Shown here one piece after another: positions 16,353 through 23,823 of a stretch of 51,095 bases of DNA (the stretch's first letter is position 1; each line of letters starts with the position of its first letter). Location: positions 1-51,095 of the forward strand of contig CAJXBY010000001.1 in NCBI GenBank assembly GCA_913051905.1, written 5' to 3'. A program made the translations under genes and the position numbers. The notes under the pieces were generated by a model, which ran no database searches, was not told the origin of the DNA, and was given only the letters and a program-made list of their open reading frames with translations. This stretch comes from an uncultured Gammaproteobacteria bacterium. GTDB taxonomy: Bacteria; Pseudomonadota; Gammaproteobacteria; Arenicellales; UBA868.

Positions 16353-16406
16353 ATGGCAAAAATAATCTGCTATACGGTTTACCCAGACGAACTACAATCC
16401 AGTTGA
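16353..16406 (+). CDS. 17-codon open frame with strong ribosome binding site, possible leader peptide or gene remnant
   Basis: An ATG at 16353 is preceded by a GGAGGA box and followed by 17 codons (MAKIICYTVYPDELQSS) and a stop at 16404-16406. It ends 30 bases before the D-carbamoylase ATG. The upstream signal is better than that of many full genes here. It may be a leader peptide controlling the next gene, or the start of a gene lost by deletion; the MAKIIC opening resembles the starts of some dehydrogenases but is too short to assign. Similar case at 18366. Confidence 0.3.
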   Translation: MAKIICYTVYPDELQSS

Positions 16407-16436
16407 ATCAAGAGCCACAGAACAAGGAGAGACGAC

Positions 16437-17375
16437 ATGGCCAGGGTATTGACCGTAGGGGCAGCACAGCTCGGCCCCATCCAGAAAGCTGAAAGCCGCA
16501 CCAGCGTGGTCAACCGCATGCTGGCACTGGTGGAATCGGCCAACGACAAGGGCTGTGACCTGATCGTATTCACTGAACTGTCGCTCACGACCTTTTTCCC
16601 GCGCTGGTACATGGAAGATCAGGACGAGGTCGACCAGTGGTTCGAGGCCGAGATGCCAGGGCCTGACACCCAGGCGCTGTTCGACACCACCCGACAGTAT
16701 CAAATGGCCTTTCACCTGGGCTATGCCGAACTGATCGAGGAGAACGGGGAACTGCACCGCTACAACACCGCCGTCCTGGTCGACCGCGACGGGCAGATCG
16801 CAGGCAAATACCGCAAAGTTCACCTGCCGGGGCATGACGAGTTCGATACCGAACGCGATTTTCAGCATCTGGAGAAACGCTACTTCGAGGTCGGTAATCT
16901 CGGCTTTCCAGTGTGGCGCTTCCTGGACGGAATCTTCGGCATGTGCATCTGCAACGACCGGCGCTGGCCGGAGACCTATCGCGTCATGGGCCTGCAGGGC
17001 GTCGAGATGGTGGTACTGGGCTACAACACACCGACCACCAACTCACAGTCCGACGAAGCGCCACACGTGCGCGCCTTTCACAACCTGATCTCGATGCAGG
17101 CCGGTGCTTACCAGAACAGCACCTGGGTGGTCGGAGTTGCCAAGGCTGGCTGCGAAGACGGCCACGACCTGATGGGCGGCAGCGCCATCATCGCACCCAC
17201 CGGTGAGGTAGTAGCCCAGTGCAGAACACTGGATGACGAACTGATCGTCGCCGACTGCGATCTTGATGCCACAACGTTCGGCAAGGAGACCATCTTTGAT
17301 TTCGCCCGCCACCGGCGCATCGAGCACTATGGCCTGATCACCGAGCGGACCGGCGTGGAACTGCCACCCGAATGA
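16437..17375 (+). CDS. N-carbamoyl-D-amino acid hydrolase (D-carbamoylase)-like nitrilase-superfamily enzyme
   Basis: A 312-residue carbon-nitrogen hydrolase. The catalytic triad falls at Glu47 (VFTELSL), Lys127 (KYRKVHLPG) and Cys172 (GMCICNDRRWPE), the same residue numbers as in characterised D-carbamoylases, and the CNDRRWPE string is typical of that subgroup. Length is also right (family about 305). It should hydrolyse an N-carbamoyl amino acid to the free amino acid, CO2 and ammonia. Start has an AAGGAGA box. It is divergent from a hydantoin racemase-like gene and followed within 8 bases by an enoyl-CoA hydratase gene. Confidence 0.92.
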   Translation: MARVLTVGAAQLGPIQKAESRTSVVNRMLALVESANDKGCDLIVFTELSLTTFFPRWYMEDQDEVDQWFEAEMPGPDTQALFDTTRQYQMAFHLGYAELIEENGELHRYNTAVLVDRDGQIAGKYRKVHLPGHDEFDTERDFQHLEKRYFEVGNLGFPVWRFLDGIFGMCICNDRRWPETYRVMGLQGVEMVVLGYNTPTTNSQSDEAPHVRAFHNLISMQAGAYQNSTWVVGVAKAGCEDGHDLMGGSAIIAPTGEVVAQCRTLDDELIVADCDLDATTFGKETIFDFARHRRIEHYGLITERTGVELPPE

Positions 17376-17382
17376 GTTCGCG

Positions 17383-18207
17383 ATGACCGAACTGGTGCGC
17401 TACACGGTAGACCGGGCGGTGGCGCTGATCACGCTGAACCGCCCCGAGCGGCTCAACGCCATGGACCAGGAGATGTTGGATGAACTGAGCGCGGCGGCCG
17501 CCCGCGCAGCCGGCGACGAGGCGGTCCACGCCGTGGTGCTCACCGGTGCGGGCAGCGCGTTCTCAAGCGGCTTTGATCTCAAGGCCCAGGCCGAAGATCC
17601 GCCGCAGGGAGTGGAGGCCTGGCGGCCGGTGCTGCAACGCGATTTCGATGCCTGCATGGCCTTCTGGCACCTGGAAAAACCCACCGTGGCTGCGGTGCAC
17701 GGGCCGGCCCTCGCCGGTGCCTGCGAACTGGCAATGGCCTGCGATATCACCATCGCCTCCGAGAACGCCCTCTTCGGCGAACCTGAACTGCGCTTCGGTG
17801 CCGGCATCGTCTGTCTGCTGCTGCCCTGGATGGTCGGCCCCAAAAAAGCCAAAGAGATCATTCTGCTCGGCCTCGACAACGTCAGCGCGGCGGAAGCCCT
17901 GCAGATGGGACTGATCAACCGGGTAGTGCCCGAAGGCCAGGACCTCAACGAGGCACTGGCCGTGGCGCGACAACTCGCCCGGGTGGACCGCCCACTGATG
18001 CGCCAAACCAAGCAGGCCATCAACCGGGCCTACGCCATCATGGGAATGGACCAGGCACTGGCCGAAGCGCTTGAGATCGACACCCGGATCGAAGGCGAAG
18101 GCATGCCGACCAAGAAAGCGTTTCTGGACATCGCTCGAAAAGAAGGCCTGCGGGCAGCGATCGCCTGGCGCGACGGACGTTTTACCGGCGACTCCGATTC
18201 AGCGTAA
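17383..18207 (+). CDS. Enoyl-CoA hydratase/isomerase-family protein
   Basis: A 274-residue crotonase-fold protein. The first oxyanion-hole segment is FSSGFDLKAQ and the second is HGPALAGACELAMACD, followed by the FGEPELRFG strand. The family hydrates, isomerises or hydrolyses acyl-CoA thioesters. Its ATG is only 7 bases after the D-carbamoylase stop, so the two genes are co-translated. That pairing of a carbamoylase with an acyl-CoA enzyme is unusual and suggests a CoA step in the same pathway (inference). Confidence 0.9.
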   Translation: MTELVRYTVDRAVALITLNRPERLNAMDQEMLDELSAAAARAAGDEAVHAVVLTGAGSAFSSGFDLKAQAEDPPQGVEAWRPVLQRDFDACMAFWHLEKPTVAAVHGPALAGACELAMACDITIASENALFGEPELRFGAGIVCLLLPWMVGPKKAKEIILLGLDNVSAAEALQMGLINRVVPEGQDLNEALAVARQLARVDRPLMRQTKQAINRAYAIMGMDQALAEALEIDTRIEGEGMPTKKAFLDIARKEGLRAAIAWRDGRFTGDSDSA

Positions 18208-18365
18208 ACCCATCCTGATACCCCAGACCCCCATACAAACGAATCGGCTCCAAAGGACGAACCCGCCTCCTTCAATAGGCCGAGTACTGTCTGATGCACC
18301 CTACAGATTCCAACTGAATTGGTAACATAGAGGAATCAAGGACCGAACAATCGAGGAGAATTTCG

Positions 18366-18419
18366 ATGGACCGAATGATTACCGCACACATCATGGAACC
18401 GATGGCACCGCCTGGCTAA
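18366..18419 (+). CDS. 17-codon open frame with ribosome binding site, possible leader or remnant
   Basis: In the 276-base gap before the SnoaL-like gene, an ATG at 18366 follows a GAGGAGA box and reads 17 codons (MDRMITAHIMEPMAPPG) to a TAA at 18417-18419. The next gene starts 64 bases later. It has no similarity I recognise. It could be a leader peptide or the surviving start of a decayed gene. The rest of this gap shows nothing else clear. Confidence 0.25.
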   Translation: MDRMITAHIMEPMAPPG

Positions 18420-18483
18420 GCTGCTGCTACGGCCCAACGGTCCAATCTACCCGGAACCACACCCCAACCGCTGGAGACACTCC

Positions 18484-18864
18484 ATGGCATCACCCATCAC
18501 CACCGAACAACTGAACGCGATTCAGGACGCCTTCAACACTCGGGACGTAGACCTCATCCTGTCATACTTTACGGAGGACTGCGTGTGGCTGATGGCCCGT
18601 GGTCCGGATGCCCCTGAGGGTCGTCGCTGCACCGGCAAGGCGGCCATCGGTGCCGTTCTGAGCACTCGCTACCAAGAGATTCCCGACATGCGCTGGGAGG
18701 AGATGCGCCATTGGATATTCGATGACTCCAAAGCGCTATCTGAATGGGTAGTGCGCGGTACACCGCGCGACAGTGAGCCCTTCGAATACCTCGGCTGCGA
18801 TCTGTGGGAATTCCGCGACGGCCTGGTCAGCAAAAAGGACACCTACTGGAAAACCATCGAGTAG
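18484..18864 (+). CDS. SnoaL/NTF2-like fold protein
   Basis: A 126-residue protein with the typical SnoaL-like layout: an N-terminal helix (NAIQDAFNTRDVDLILSYF), the segment TEDCVWLMARGPD, a central GKAAIGAVL, and paired beta strands ending in LWEFRDGLVSKKDTYWK. A GGAG box lies 7 bases before the ATG. The fold covers small isomerases, cyclases, hydroxylases and proteins of unknown function. There is no signal peptide. The open frame extends upstream to 18379 but without a start codon. It is followed by convergent genes. Confidence 0.85.
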   Translation: MASPITTEQLNAIQDAFNTRDVDLILSYFTEDCVWLMARGPDAPEGRRCTGKAAIGAVLSTRYQEIPDMRWEEMRHWIFDDSKALSEWVVRGTPRDSEPFEYLGCDLWEFRDGLVSKKDTYWKTIE

Positions 18865-18892
18865 ACCGATCGAGCATCTACCAGAACACCTC

Positions 18893-18934
18893 AAAAAAAC
18901 CGCTGTACAACCAGCCTACTGTAGGCTGGGCGGC
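18893..18934 (-). terminator. Candidate intrinsic terminator between convergent genes
   Basis: A perfect 9-base inverted repeat CCAGCCTAC-T-GTAGGCTGG lies at 18911-18929. On the minus strand an outer GCCG/CGG pairing can be added, and a run of seven T residues (18893-18899) follows. This suits termination of the minus-strand operon ending at 19015. The gap between the stem and the T run is longer than ideal, so a protein-binding palindrome is an alternative. Confidence 0.45.
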
Positions 18935-19014
18935 GTAGAGTCAGAAGAACCGCCTAGCGTTCTGATTAAATCGTTGAGTGGTCAAAGGTCGGACCACAAG
19001 ATCTTCATACTCGG

Positions 19015-19899
19015 TCATGAGCGGTCCTTGAGCTGGTTGTACTGGGCCAGAAGCCGGCTCGCCCGCTGCACGATCGGCTCGTCCAGCATCTTACCCCGAT
19101 GTTCCACCGAACCCCGACCCTCGGCTTTCGCCTGCTCATAAGCCGCAACGATCTCGCCGGCTTCTGAGGCCTCAACCTCGCTCGGTGTCATCTCCTCATT
19201 CAGCACCTTTACCTGCAGCGGGTGAATGCAAAGCGAACCGGCAAAGCCCAGACGGCGGGCCTGACGGATCATGCCGCGGAACTTCTCCTCGTCACTGTAC
19301 TCGGCGATCGAACCGATGAATCCCAGCGGCACTACGCCCGCTGCACGGGCAGCCAGCATCACCTGCAAAGCCGGGGTAAACAACCCTTCGGGTTCGGGCA
19401 GCATACCGGTCTCCAGCGAGAAATCCTCCTGCCCCAGCGTCATCGCCATCACCCTGGGGTGGGCCGCGGCGATCTCACGGGCCTGGAAGTAGGCCTGGGG
19501 CGTCTCGATCATGGCAATCAGACGGGTATGGCCGTTGACCAGCCCGCGCTCCATCTCAAGCTCATCGATGATCTCGGCCATGGCACGGACGTGACCCGGG
19601 TCAGGCGTCTTGGGCAGCGCCAGAGCACACACCCCGGCACTCACCGCCGCCTCGACATCCCGCAGCGCGAGCCGCCATGGGCGGTTGATCCGGACCAGCA
19701 CGTCGACGCCCGCTCGACCCACGCGGCGCACGGCATCCTGAAGGCCTTCCCGGGCGGAGGCCTTCTCGGCCATCGGTACACTGTCTTCCAGGTCCAGTAT
19801 GTAGGCATCGGCACCCCGCCGGGCAGCACCGTCGATAAAACGGTCGACGTTGGCGGGCACGAACAGAATCGAGCGCCACAACGGTAGCTCTTGGTTCAT
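19015..19899 (-). CDS. CitE-like CoA ester lyase (HpcH/HpaI superfamily)
   Basis: A 294-residue TIM-barrel lyase of the citrate lyase beta/malyl-CoA lyase group. Landmarks are RSILFVPANVDRF at the N-terminus, LDLEDSVP, Arg70 (VRINRP), and metal ligands Glu132 (IETPQA) and Asp159 (GQEDFSLETG). It should cleave a 3-hydroxyacyl-CoA such as malyl- or citramalyl-CoA to an acyl-CoA plus a 2-oxo acid. Its ATG overlaps the stop of the CoA-transferase gene by one base (TGATG), so the transferase probably makes its CoA-ester substrate. It is the last gene of the minus-strand operon. Citrate lyase subunits alpha and gamma are absent. Confidence 0.9.
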   Translation of the reverse strand: MNQELPLWRSILFVPANVDRFIDGAARRGADAYILDLEDSVPMAEKASAREGLQDAVRRVGRAGVDVLVRINRPWRLALRDVEAAVSAGVCALALPKTPDPGHVRAMAEIIDELEMERGLVNGHTRLIAMIETPQAYFQAREIAAAHPRVMAMTLGQEDFSLETGMLPEPEGLFTPALQVMLAARAAGVVPLGFIGSIAEYSDEEKFRGMIRQARRLGFAGSLCIHPLQVKVLNEEMTPSEVEASEAGEIVAAYEQAKAEGRGSVEHRGKMLDEPIVQRASRLLAQYNQLKDRS

Positions 19900-21134
19900 C
19901 AGATCACCTCTTCCGTAGCCAGGGCATCAACCGCCTCGTCGTCCAGACCAAGGCCTGAGAGTATTTCCCGGTTGTGCTCACCGAGCGCCGGTGCCGGACT
20001 GCGGATCAGGCCCGGCGTCTCGGACAACCTCGCTGCCACGTTATGCATTGCAACGCTGCCGATTTCCTCATCCGGCAGCCGCACCATCACTTTATTCTCG
20101 CGCACCAACGGGTCGTGCAGCATACCCACCGCGTCGTGTACCGGCCCCACCGTGACGCCGGCCTCGCGGAATAGTTCGAGCGCTTCAGCCTGATCGTAAC
20201 TTTCGATGAACGCGCCGACGATCGGGTCGAGCTCGTCGTTATTGCGTACCCGATCGGCGTTGGTCAGGAACCTGGGGTCGCTGATGAGTTCCGCCTGACC
20301 GATCGTGCGCATCAGCCGTTCGTACATCGACTGCATCGAAGCGGACAGCGCCACAAATCGTCCGTCGCGGCACCGGTAAGTGTTCCTCGGGGCAGTCAGG
20401 GTCGAGCGACTGCCGGTTCGTGCCGGCAGTTCACCGGTAAGTTCATAGAGCGCCGCCTGGGGTCCCAGGATAGACAGCAGAGGATCAAACAACGGCAGGT
20501 CGACCACCTGGCCTTTACCGTCTTTGAGCTCGCAGTGGCGCAGTGCCACCAGCGTGGCAACCCCGCCGTAGAGCCCGGCCACCATGTCGGCAAGCGCCAG
20601 CGGCGGCAACACCGGTGGCCGATCGGCAAAGCCATTGATCTCGGCGAATCCGGTCCGGGCCTCGACCAGGCTGCCGAATCCCGGCCGGTTACGGTCCGGG
20701 CCGACCTGCCCCCAGCCGGAGATCCGCACGATAACGAGTGACGGATTGGCGTCGTGCAGCACCTCGGGCCCCAGATCCCACTTCTCCAGCGTTCCCGGAA
20801 CGAAGTTCTCGACCAGGACCTGGGCCGTGCGGACCAGATCGAGCAGCACCTCCCGACCCCTGGGGTGGCGCATGTTCAGGGTGATACTTTTCTTGTTACG
20901 GGCGTAGACCTTCCAGTGAATGCTCACCCCTTCGACCCGCCAGTTGCGAAGGTCATCACCCTGCCCCGGGCGTTCCACCTTGATCACCTCGGCCCCGAAG
21001 TCGGCCAGTACGTGGGTCAGCGCGTTGCCGGCCACCAGACGGGAGAGATCAAGAATCCGTACGCCGTCCAGCGGTGCCGGAGCATCTTTGGCGAATTCAA
21101 CCGCCGCCAGGCCGAATGGATCGTCTGATGTCAA
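19899..21134 (-). CDS. CaiB/BaiF (family III) CoA-transferase
   Basis: A 411-residue family III CoA-transferase. The opening block LDGVRILDLSRLVAGN, VLADFGAEVIKVERP, NKKSITLNM and the catalytic aspartate Asp183 in LALADMVAGLYGG are all clear. It moves CoA between carboxylic acids through a mixed anhydride at Asp183. The only possible start is TTG at 21134, four bases after the stop of the NMT1-like gene; translation is probably coupled because the ribosome binding site is poor. It overlaps the CitE-like gene downstream. Together they would activate and split a hydroxy acid. Confidence 0.92.
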   Translation of the reverse strand: MTSDDPFGLAAVEFAKDAPAPLDGVRILDLSRLVAGNALTHVLADFGAEVIKVERPGQGDDLRNWRVEGVSIHWKVYARNKKSITLNMRHPRGREVLLDLVRTAQVLVENFVPGTLEKWDLGPEVLHDANPSLVIVRISGWGQVGPDRNRPGFGSLVEARTGFAEINGFADRPPVLPPLALADMVAGLYGGVATLVALRHCELKDGKGQVVDLPLFDPLLSILGPQAALYELTGELPARTGSRSTLTAPRNTYRCRDGRFVALSASMQSMYERLMRTIGQAELISDPRFLTNADRVRNNDELDPIVGAFIESYDQAEALELFREAGVTVGPVHDAVGMLHDPLVRENKVMVRLPDEEIGSVAMHNVAARLSETPGLIRSPAPALGEHNREILSGLGLDDEAVDALATEEVI

Positions 21135-21138
21135 GACA

Positions 21139-22029
21139 TCAGCCAGGCGGCGCTACCGCCACTAAAGCGGGATCCACCTCACCGGAGACCACACCCGCCA
21201 GTCGAAACACTTCGATACTGACCGCCAGCTCTTCCGGGATGATCTCGACCTGCGATGACCAGCACCCAAGGTCCTGGTAGGCGGCAATGGTATCGGCCAG
21301 CACCGCTGGCGCAACATCCGGAAAATACGACTGCTCGGATTCTGCGATCTCCTGTGGCGGTGCTTCGCTGACCCACTGACGGGCGTTGCGGAAGGCGCGC
21401 ATGAAGGCTGTCGCCGGCTTGTCCGCCAGCCAGGCCGGGGTGGAGGCCAGGCTGGAGAACGCACAGTTACCCACCCAGTCGCCGACCCGGGCGACGATCG
21501 AACCGACACCGTCCGCCTCAAGCTGCTGCGGGGCCGGCCCCTGCAGATGAATGTAGTCGCCCTCCCCCGCCCGGAACGCGGCGATCATGTCATCCGTGGC
21601 CCCGGCATCGATCGCTTTCAGCGACTGATAGTCGACCCCGCCTTTGTGACACGCATAGCGGAACATGTTCAGCGGTTGACCGCCATGGTCAACAATCACC
21701 TGACGGCCGGCAAGATTGCCGAGCTCAAACGCAGGTTCCGGTGTTCGCCCGACCAGAAAGAAGCCGTCGTTACGGTTGATCTGGGCAAAGTGCAGCGCCG
21801 GCGGTGTCTCACCACGCTGGGCAAAGGCGAAGGCCTGGCTGGGCGCGGACTGCACGACGTCGACCTCCCCTTCGCTCAGGGCTTGGATAGCGGACACGCC
21901 GGGCTGGGAAACCGAGGACTCGCCCGCGAGACCTTCTGCGGCCAGAAAACCGCCGGAGATGGTTGCGATCAGTGGCGAGTAAAACGCCGAGAAACGGGTG
22001 AACTGGATCCGGACCGTGTCAATACCCAT
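21139..22029 (-). CDS. NMT1/THI5-like substrate-binding-fold protein without signal peptide
   Basis: A 296-residue protein of the NMT1/THI5-like family (periplasmic-binding-protein type 2 fold). The start at 22029 has a GGGGGA box and follows the SDR stop by one base; an ATG at 22056 would overlap the SDR by 26 bases. Landmarks are FYSPLIATISGGF, AEGL, GEVDVVQSAPSQAF, VDHGGQPLNMFRYACHKGG and QGPAPQQLEADGVG. Relatives bind pyrimidines, nitrate or sulfonates for ABC import, but this protein begins directly with the first beta strand and has no leader or lipobox. No permease or ATPase gene is near. A cytoplasmic binding or enzymatic role is therefore likely. Confidence 0.82.
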   Translation of the reverse strand: MGIDTVRIQFTRFSAFYSPLIATISGGFLAAEGLAGESSVSQPGVSAIQALSEGEVDVVQSAPSQAFAFAQRGETPPALHFAQINRNDGFFLVGRTPEPAFELGNLAGRQVIVDHGGQPLNMFRYACHKGGVDYQSLKAIDAGATDDMIAAFRAGEGDYIHLQGPAPQQLEADGVGSIVARVGDWVGNCAFSSLASTPAWLADKPATAFMRAFRNARQWVSEAPPQEIAESEQSYFPDVAPAVLADTIAAYQDLGCWSSQVEIIPEELAVSIEVFRLAGVVSGEVDPALVAVAPPG

Positions 22030-22030
22030 C

Positions 22031-22798
22031 TCATCCCCCCTGTACTGAATAGCCACCGTCGACCGGGATGGCCGTGCCGGTCAGAAAGTCCGAAGCGGCT
22101 GAGGCCAGAAATACTGCAATACCGGAAAGGTCCCCCGGCATACCCCAGCGTCCGGCAGGGGTCCGGGCCTCGACCCGTTCGTGCAGGCCTTCGACCTGCT
22201 GTCTCCCTCTGCGGGTCAGCTCGGTGTCGATCCAGCCCGGCAGTACGGCATTGACCTGGATGTTGTCCTTACCCCAGGCGCAGGCCATGCCCTTGGTCAT
22301 CTGTACGATTCCACCCTTGCTGGATGCGTAAGGCACTGTGAACGATGCCCCGAAAATCGACATCATCGATCCGATATTGATGATCTTGCCCCCACCGGCT
22401 TTTTTCATGTGCGGGTAAACACCCTGACTGAGTATGAATGCACTGGTCAGGTTGGTCTCGATGACCTCTTGCCACTCGGCAAGAGAATATTCCTCGGGCT
22501 GCTTTCGGACGTTGGTGCCGGCGTTGTTCACCAGCACGTCGATCCGCCCGAAGTCCCGCATCACGGCTTCAATCAGGTTCCGGCACGATGCCTCGTCACG
22601 TGCCTCCAGCGCTACGAACCCGGAACGAACCCCTAGGCCCGCAAGTGACTCGACGGCCGCCTCGGCCTTGGACTCATCGCGCGCTGCCACGACCACCGAT
22701 GCCCCCGCAGCGGCCAGTCCCTCGGCCATCCCCAGCCCGATTCCGCCATTGCCACCCGTGACGATAGCGACCCGCTCTTTGAGATCAAAAAGTTCCAT
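22031..22798 (-). CDS. Short-chain dehydrogenase/reductase (SDR)
   Basis: A 255-residue classical SDR with all catalytic residues: TGGNGGIG (14-21), NNAG (91-94), Asn116, Ser144, Tyr157 and Lys161. The C-terminal AVFLASAASDFLTGTAIPVDGGY block is standard. A strong AAGGAGGA site precedes the ATG. It is translationally linked to the NMT1-like gene, whose ATG begins one base after its stop. It probably oxidises or reduces a hydroxy/oxo intermediate of the CoA-ester pathway. The closest familiar group is gluconate 5-dehydrogenase/2-deoxy-gluconate 3-dehydrogenase-like SDRs, but this is not certain. Confidence 0.9.
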   Translation of the reverse strand: MELFDLKERVAIVTGGNGGIGLGMAEGLAAAGASVVVAARDESKAEAAVESLAGLGVRSGFVALEARDEASCRNLIEAVMRDFGRIDVLVNNAGTNVRKQPEEYSLAEWQEVIETNLTSAFILSQGVYPHMKKAGGGKIINIGSMMSIFGASFTVPYASSKGGIVQMTKGMACAWGKDNIQVNAVLPGWIDTELTRRGRQQVEGLHERVEARTPAGRWGMPGDLSGIAVFLASAASDFLTGTAIPVDGGYSVQGG

Positions 22799-22830
22799 GC
22801 TGCCTTCCTCCTTTTATCCCGTACAGCGGC

Positions 22831-23619
22831 TCAGATGCAGCGAGCCAGAAACCCGGTCAGCGCATCGTTGAATGCACCCTGTTGCTCGACATTCGAGAAA
22901 TGCAGCGCATCCGGGATCACCACCAGCTCCGAACCTGCGATCTGACGATGAATCAATTCATGCGCAGCCACCGGCGTGCCGGGGTCGTCCTCCCCGACAA
23001 TCAACAGGGTGGGTACAGTGATCGAGGGCAGGCGATCAGTGACATTCAGGCCCATGATGGCGTGACAGCAGCCGCAATAGCCTTCAACTGTCGTGGCACG
23101 AATCATGCGGCGGACCTTGTCGACTTCCGCGCTCGAGCGGGACTGGTAGTCCGCCGAGAACCACCGGTCGATGGTCCCGTCGACCAGCGACGCCATGCCG
23201 CTGGATCTTGCCGCCTCGATTCGATCCTTCCAGGTGCCCCGCAGCGCTTCGGGCACCGCACTGGAGGTATCGCACAAACTGAGTGATAAAAAGCGGCTCT
23301 GGTCCTTGATGGCAGCAGTCTGACCGATCATGCCACCCATCGACAGCCCCACGTAGTGGACCGGCCCCAGATCAAGCGCATCGAGCAGTGCAAAAAGATC
23401 GTCGGCCAGAAGCTCCAGCGTATAGTCATCGGCCGGCGCATCTGTCCCACCGTGGCCACGGGTGTCATACCGCACCACGCAGTAAGGCGAAAGAACCGGC
23501 ATCTGCCAGTCCCACATCGTAAGGTTCGCCGACAGCGAGTGACTCATTACCACCACCGGCCCATCGGCCGGGCCGTCGACAGCATAGCGCATGGAAATTC
23601 CGTTTGCCTTGACCTGCAT
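22831..23619 (-). CDS. Alpha/beta hydrolase, 3-oxoadipate enol-lactonase-like
   Basis: A 262-residue alpha/beta hydrolase resembling PcaD. The nucleophile is Ser93 in GLSMGGMIGQ; the oxyanion region MSHSLSANLTMWDWQ, the acid in IVGEDDPGTP, and a C-terminal histidine in PDALHFSNVEQQ complete the triad. PcaD opens 3-oxoadipate enol-lactone in aromatic degradation, but no other beta-ketoadipate gene is here, so it more likely hydrolyses another lactone or ester. An AAGGGG site precedes the ATG. It lies in the minus-strand operon 32 bases upstream of the SDR. The 204-base gap before it shows nothing clear. Confidence 0.88.
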   Translation of the reverse strand: MQVKANGISMRYAVDGPADGPVVVMSHSLSANLTMWDWQMPVLSPYCVVRYDTRGHGGTDAPADDYTLELLADDLFALLDALDLGPVHYVGLSMGGMIGQTAAIKDQSRFLSLSLCDTSSAVPEALRGTWKDRIEAARSSGMASLVDGTIDRWFSADYQSRSSAEVDKVRRMIRATTVEGYCGCCHAIMGLNVTDRLPSITVPTLLIVGEDDPGTPVAAHELIHRQIAGSELVVIPDALHFSNVEQQGAFNDALTGFLARCI

Positions 23620-23823
23620 GGTTCAACCCCTTTTTATCAACCGGTGTTTGGGCTTAGTGCCTGATCGCTCGTGAAAGCGCCCGGGCCACCCGCATTCTGT
23701 GAACGGCCTCGCCCGACTGACCGGCTAGAATGGCCCGTCGTGCCCGCGATGGCAAGCCCTGTGCCGAGGTGCCGGCTTTCGCGCCCGACTGCTGACGATA
23801 AAACCTGTGAATTCGGTCCGCCG

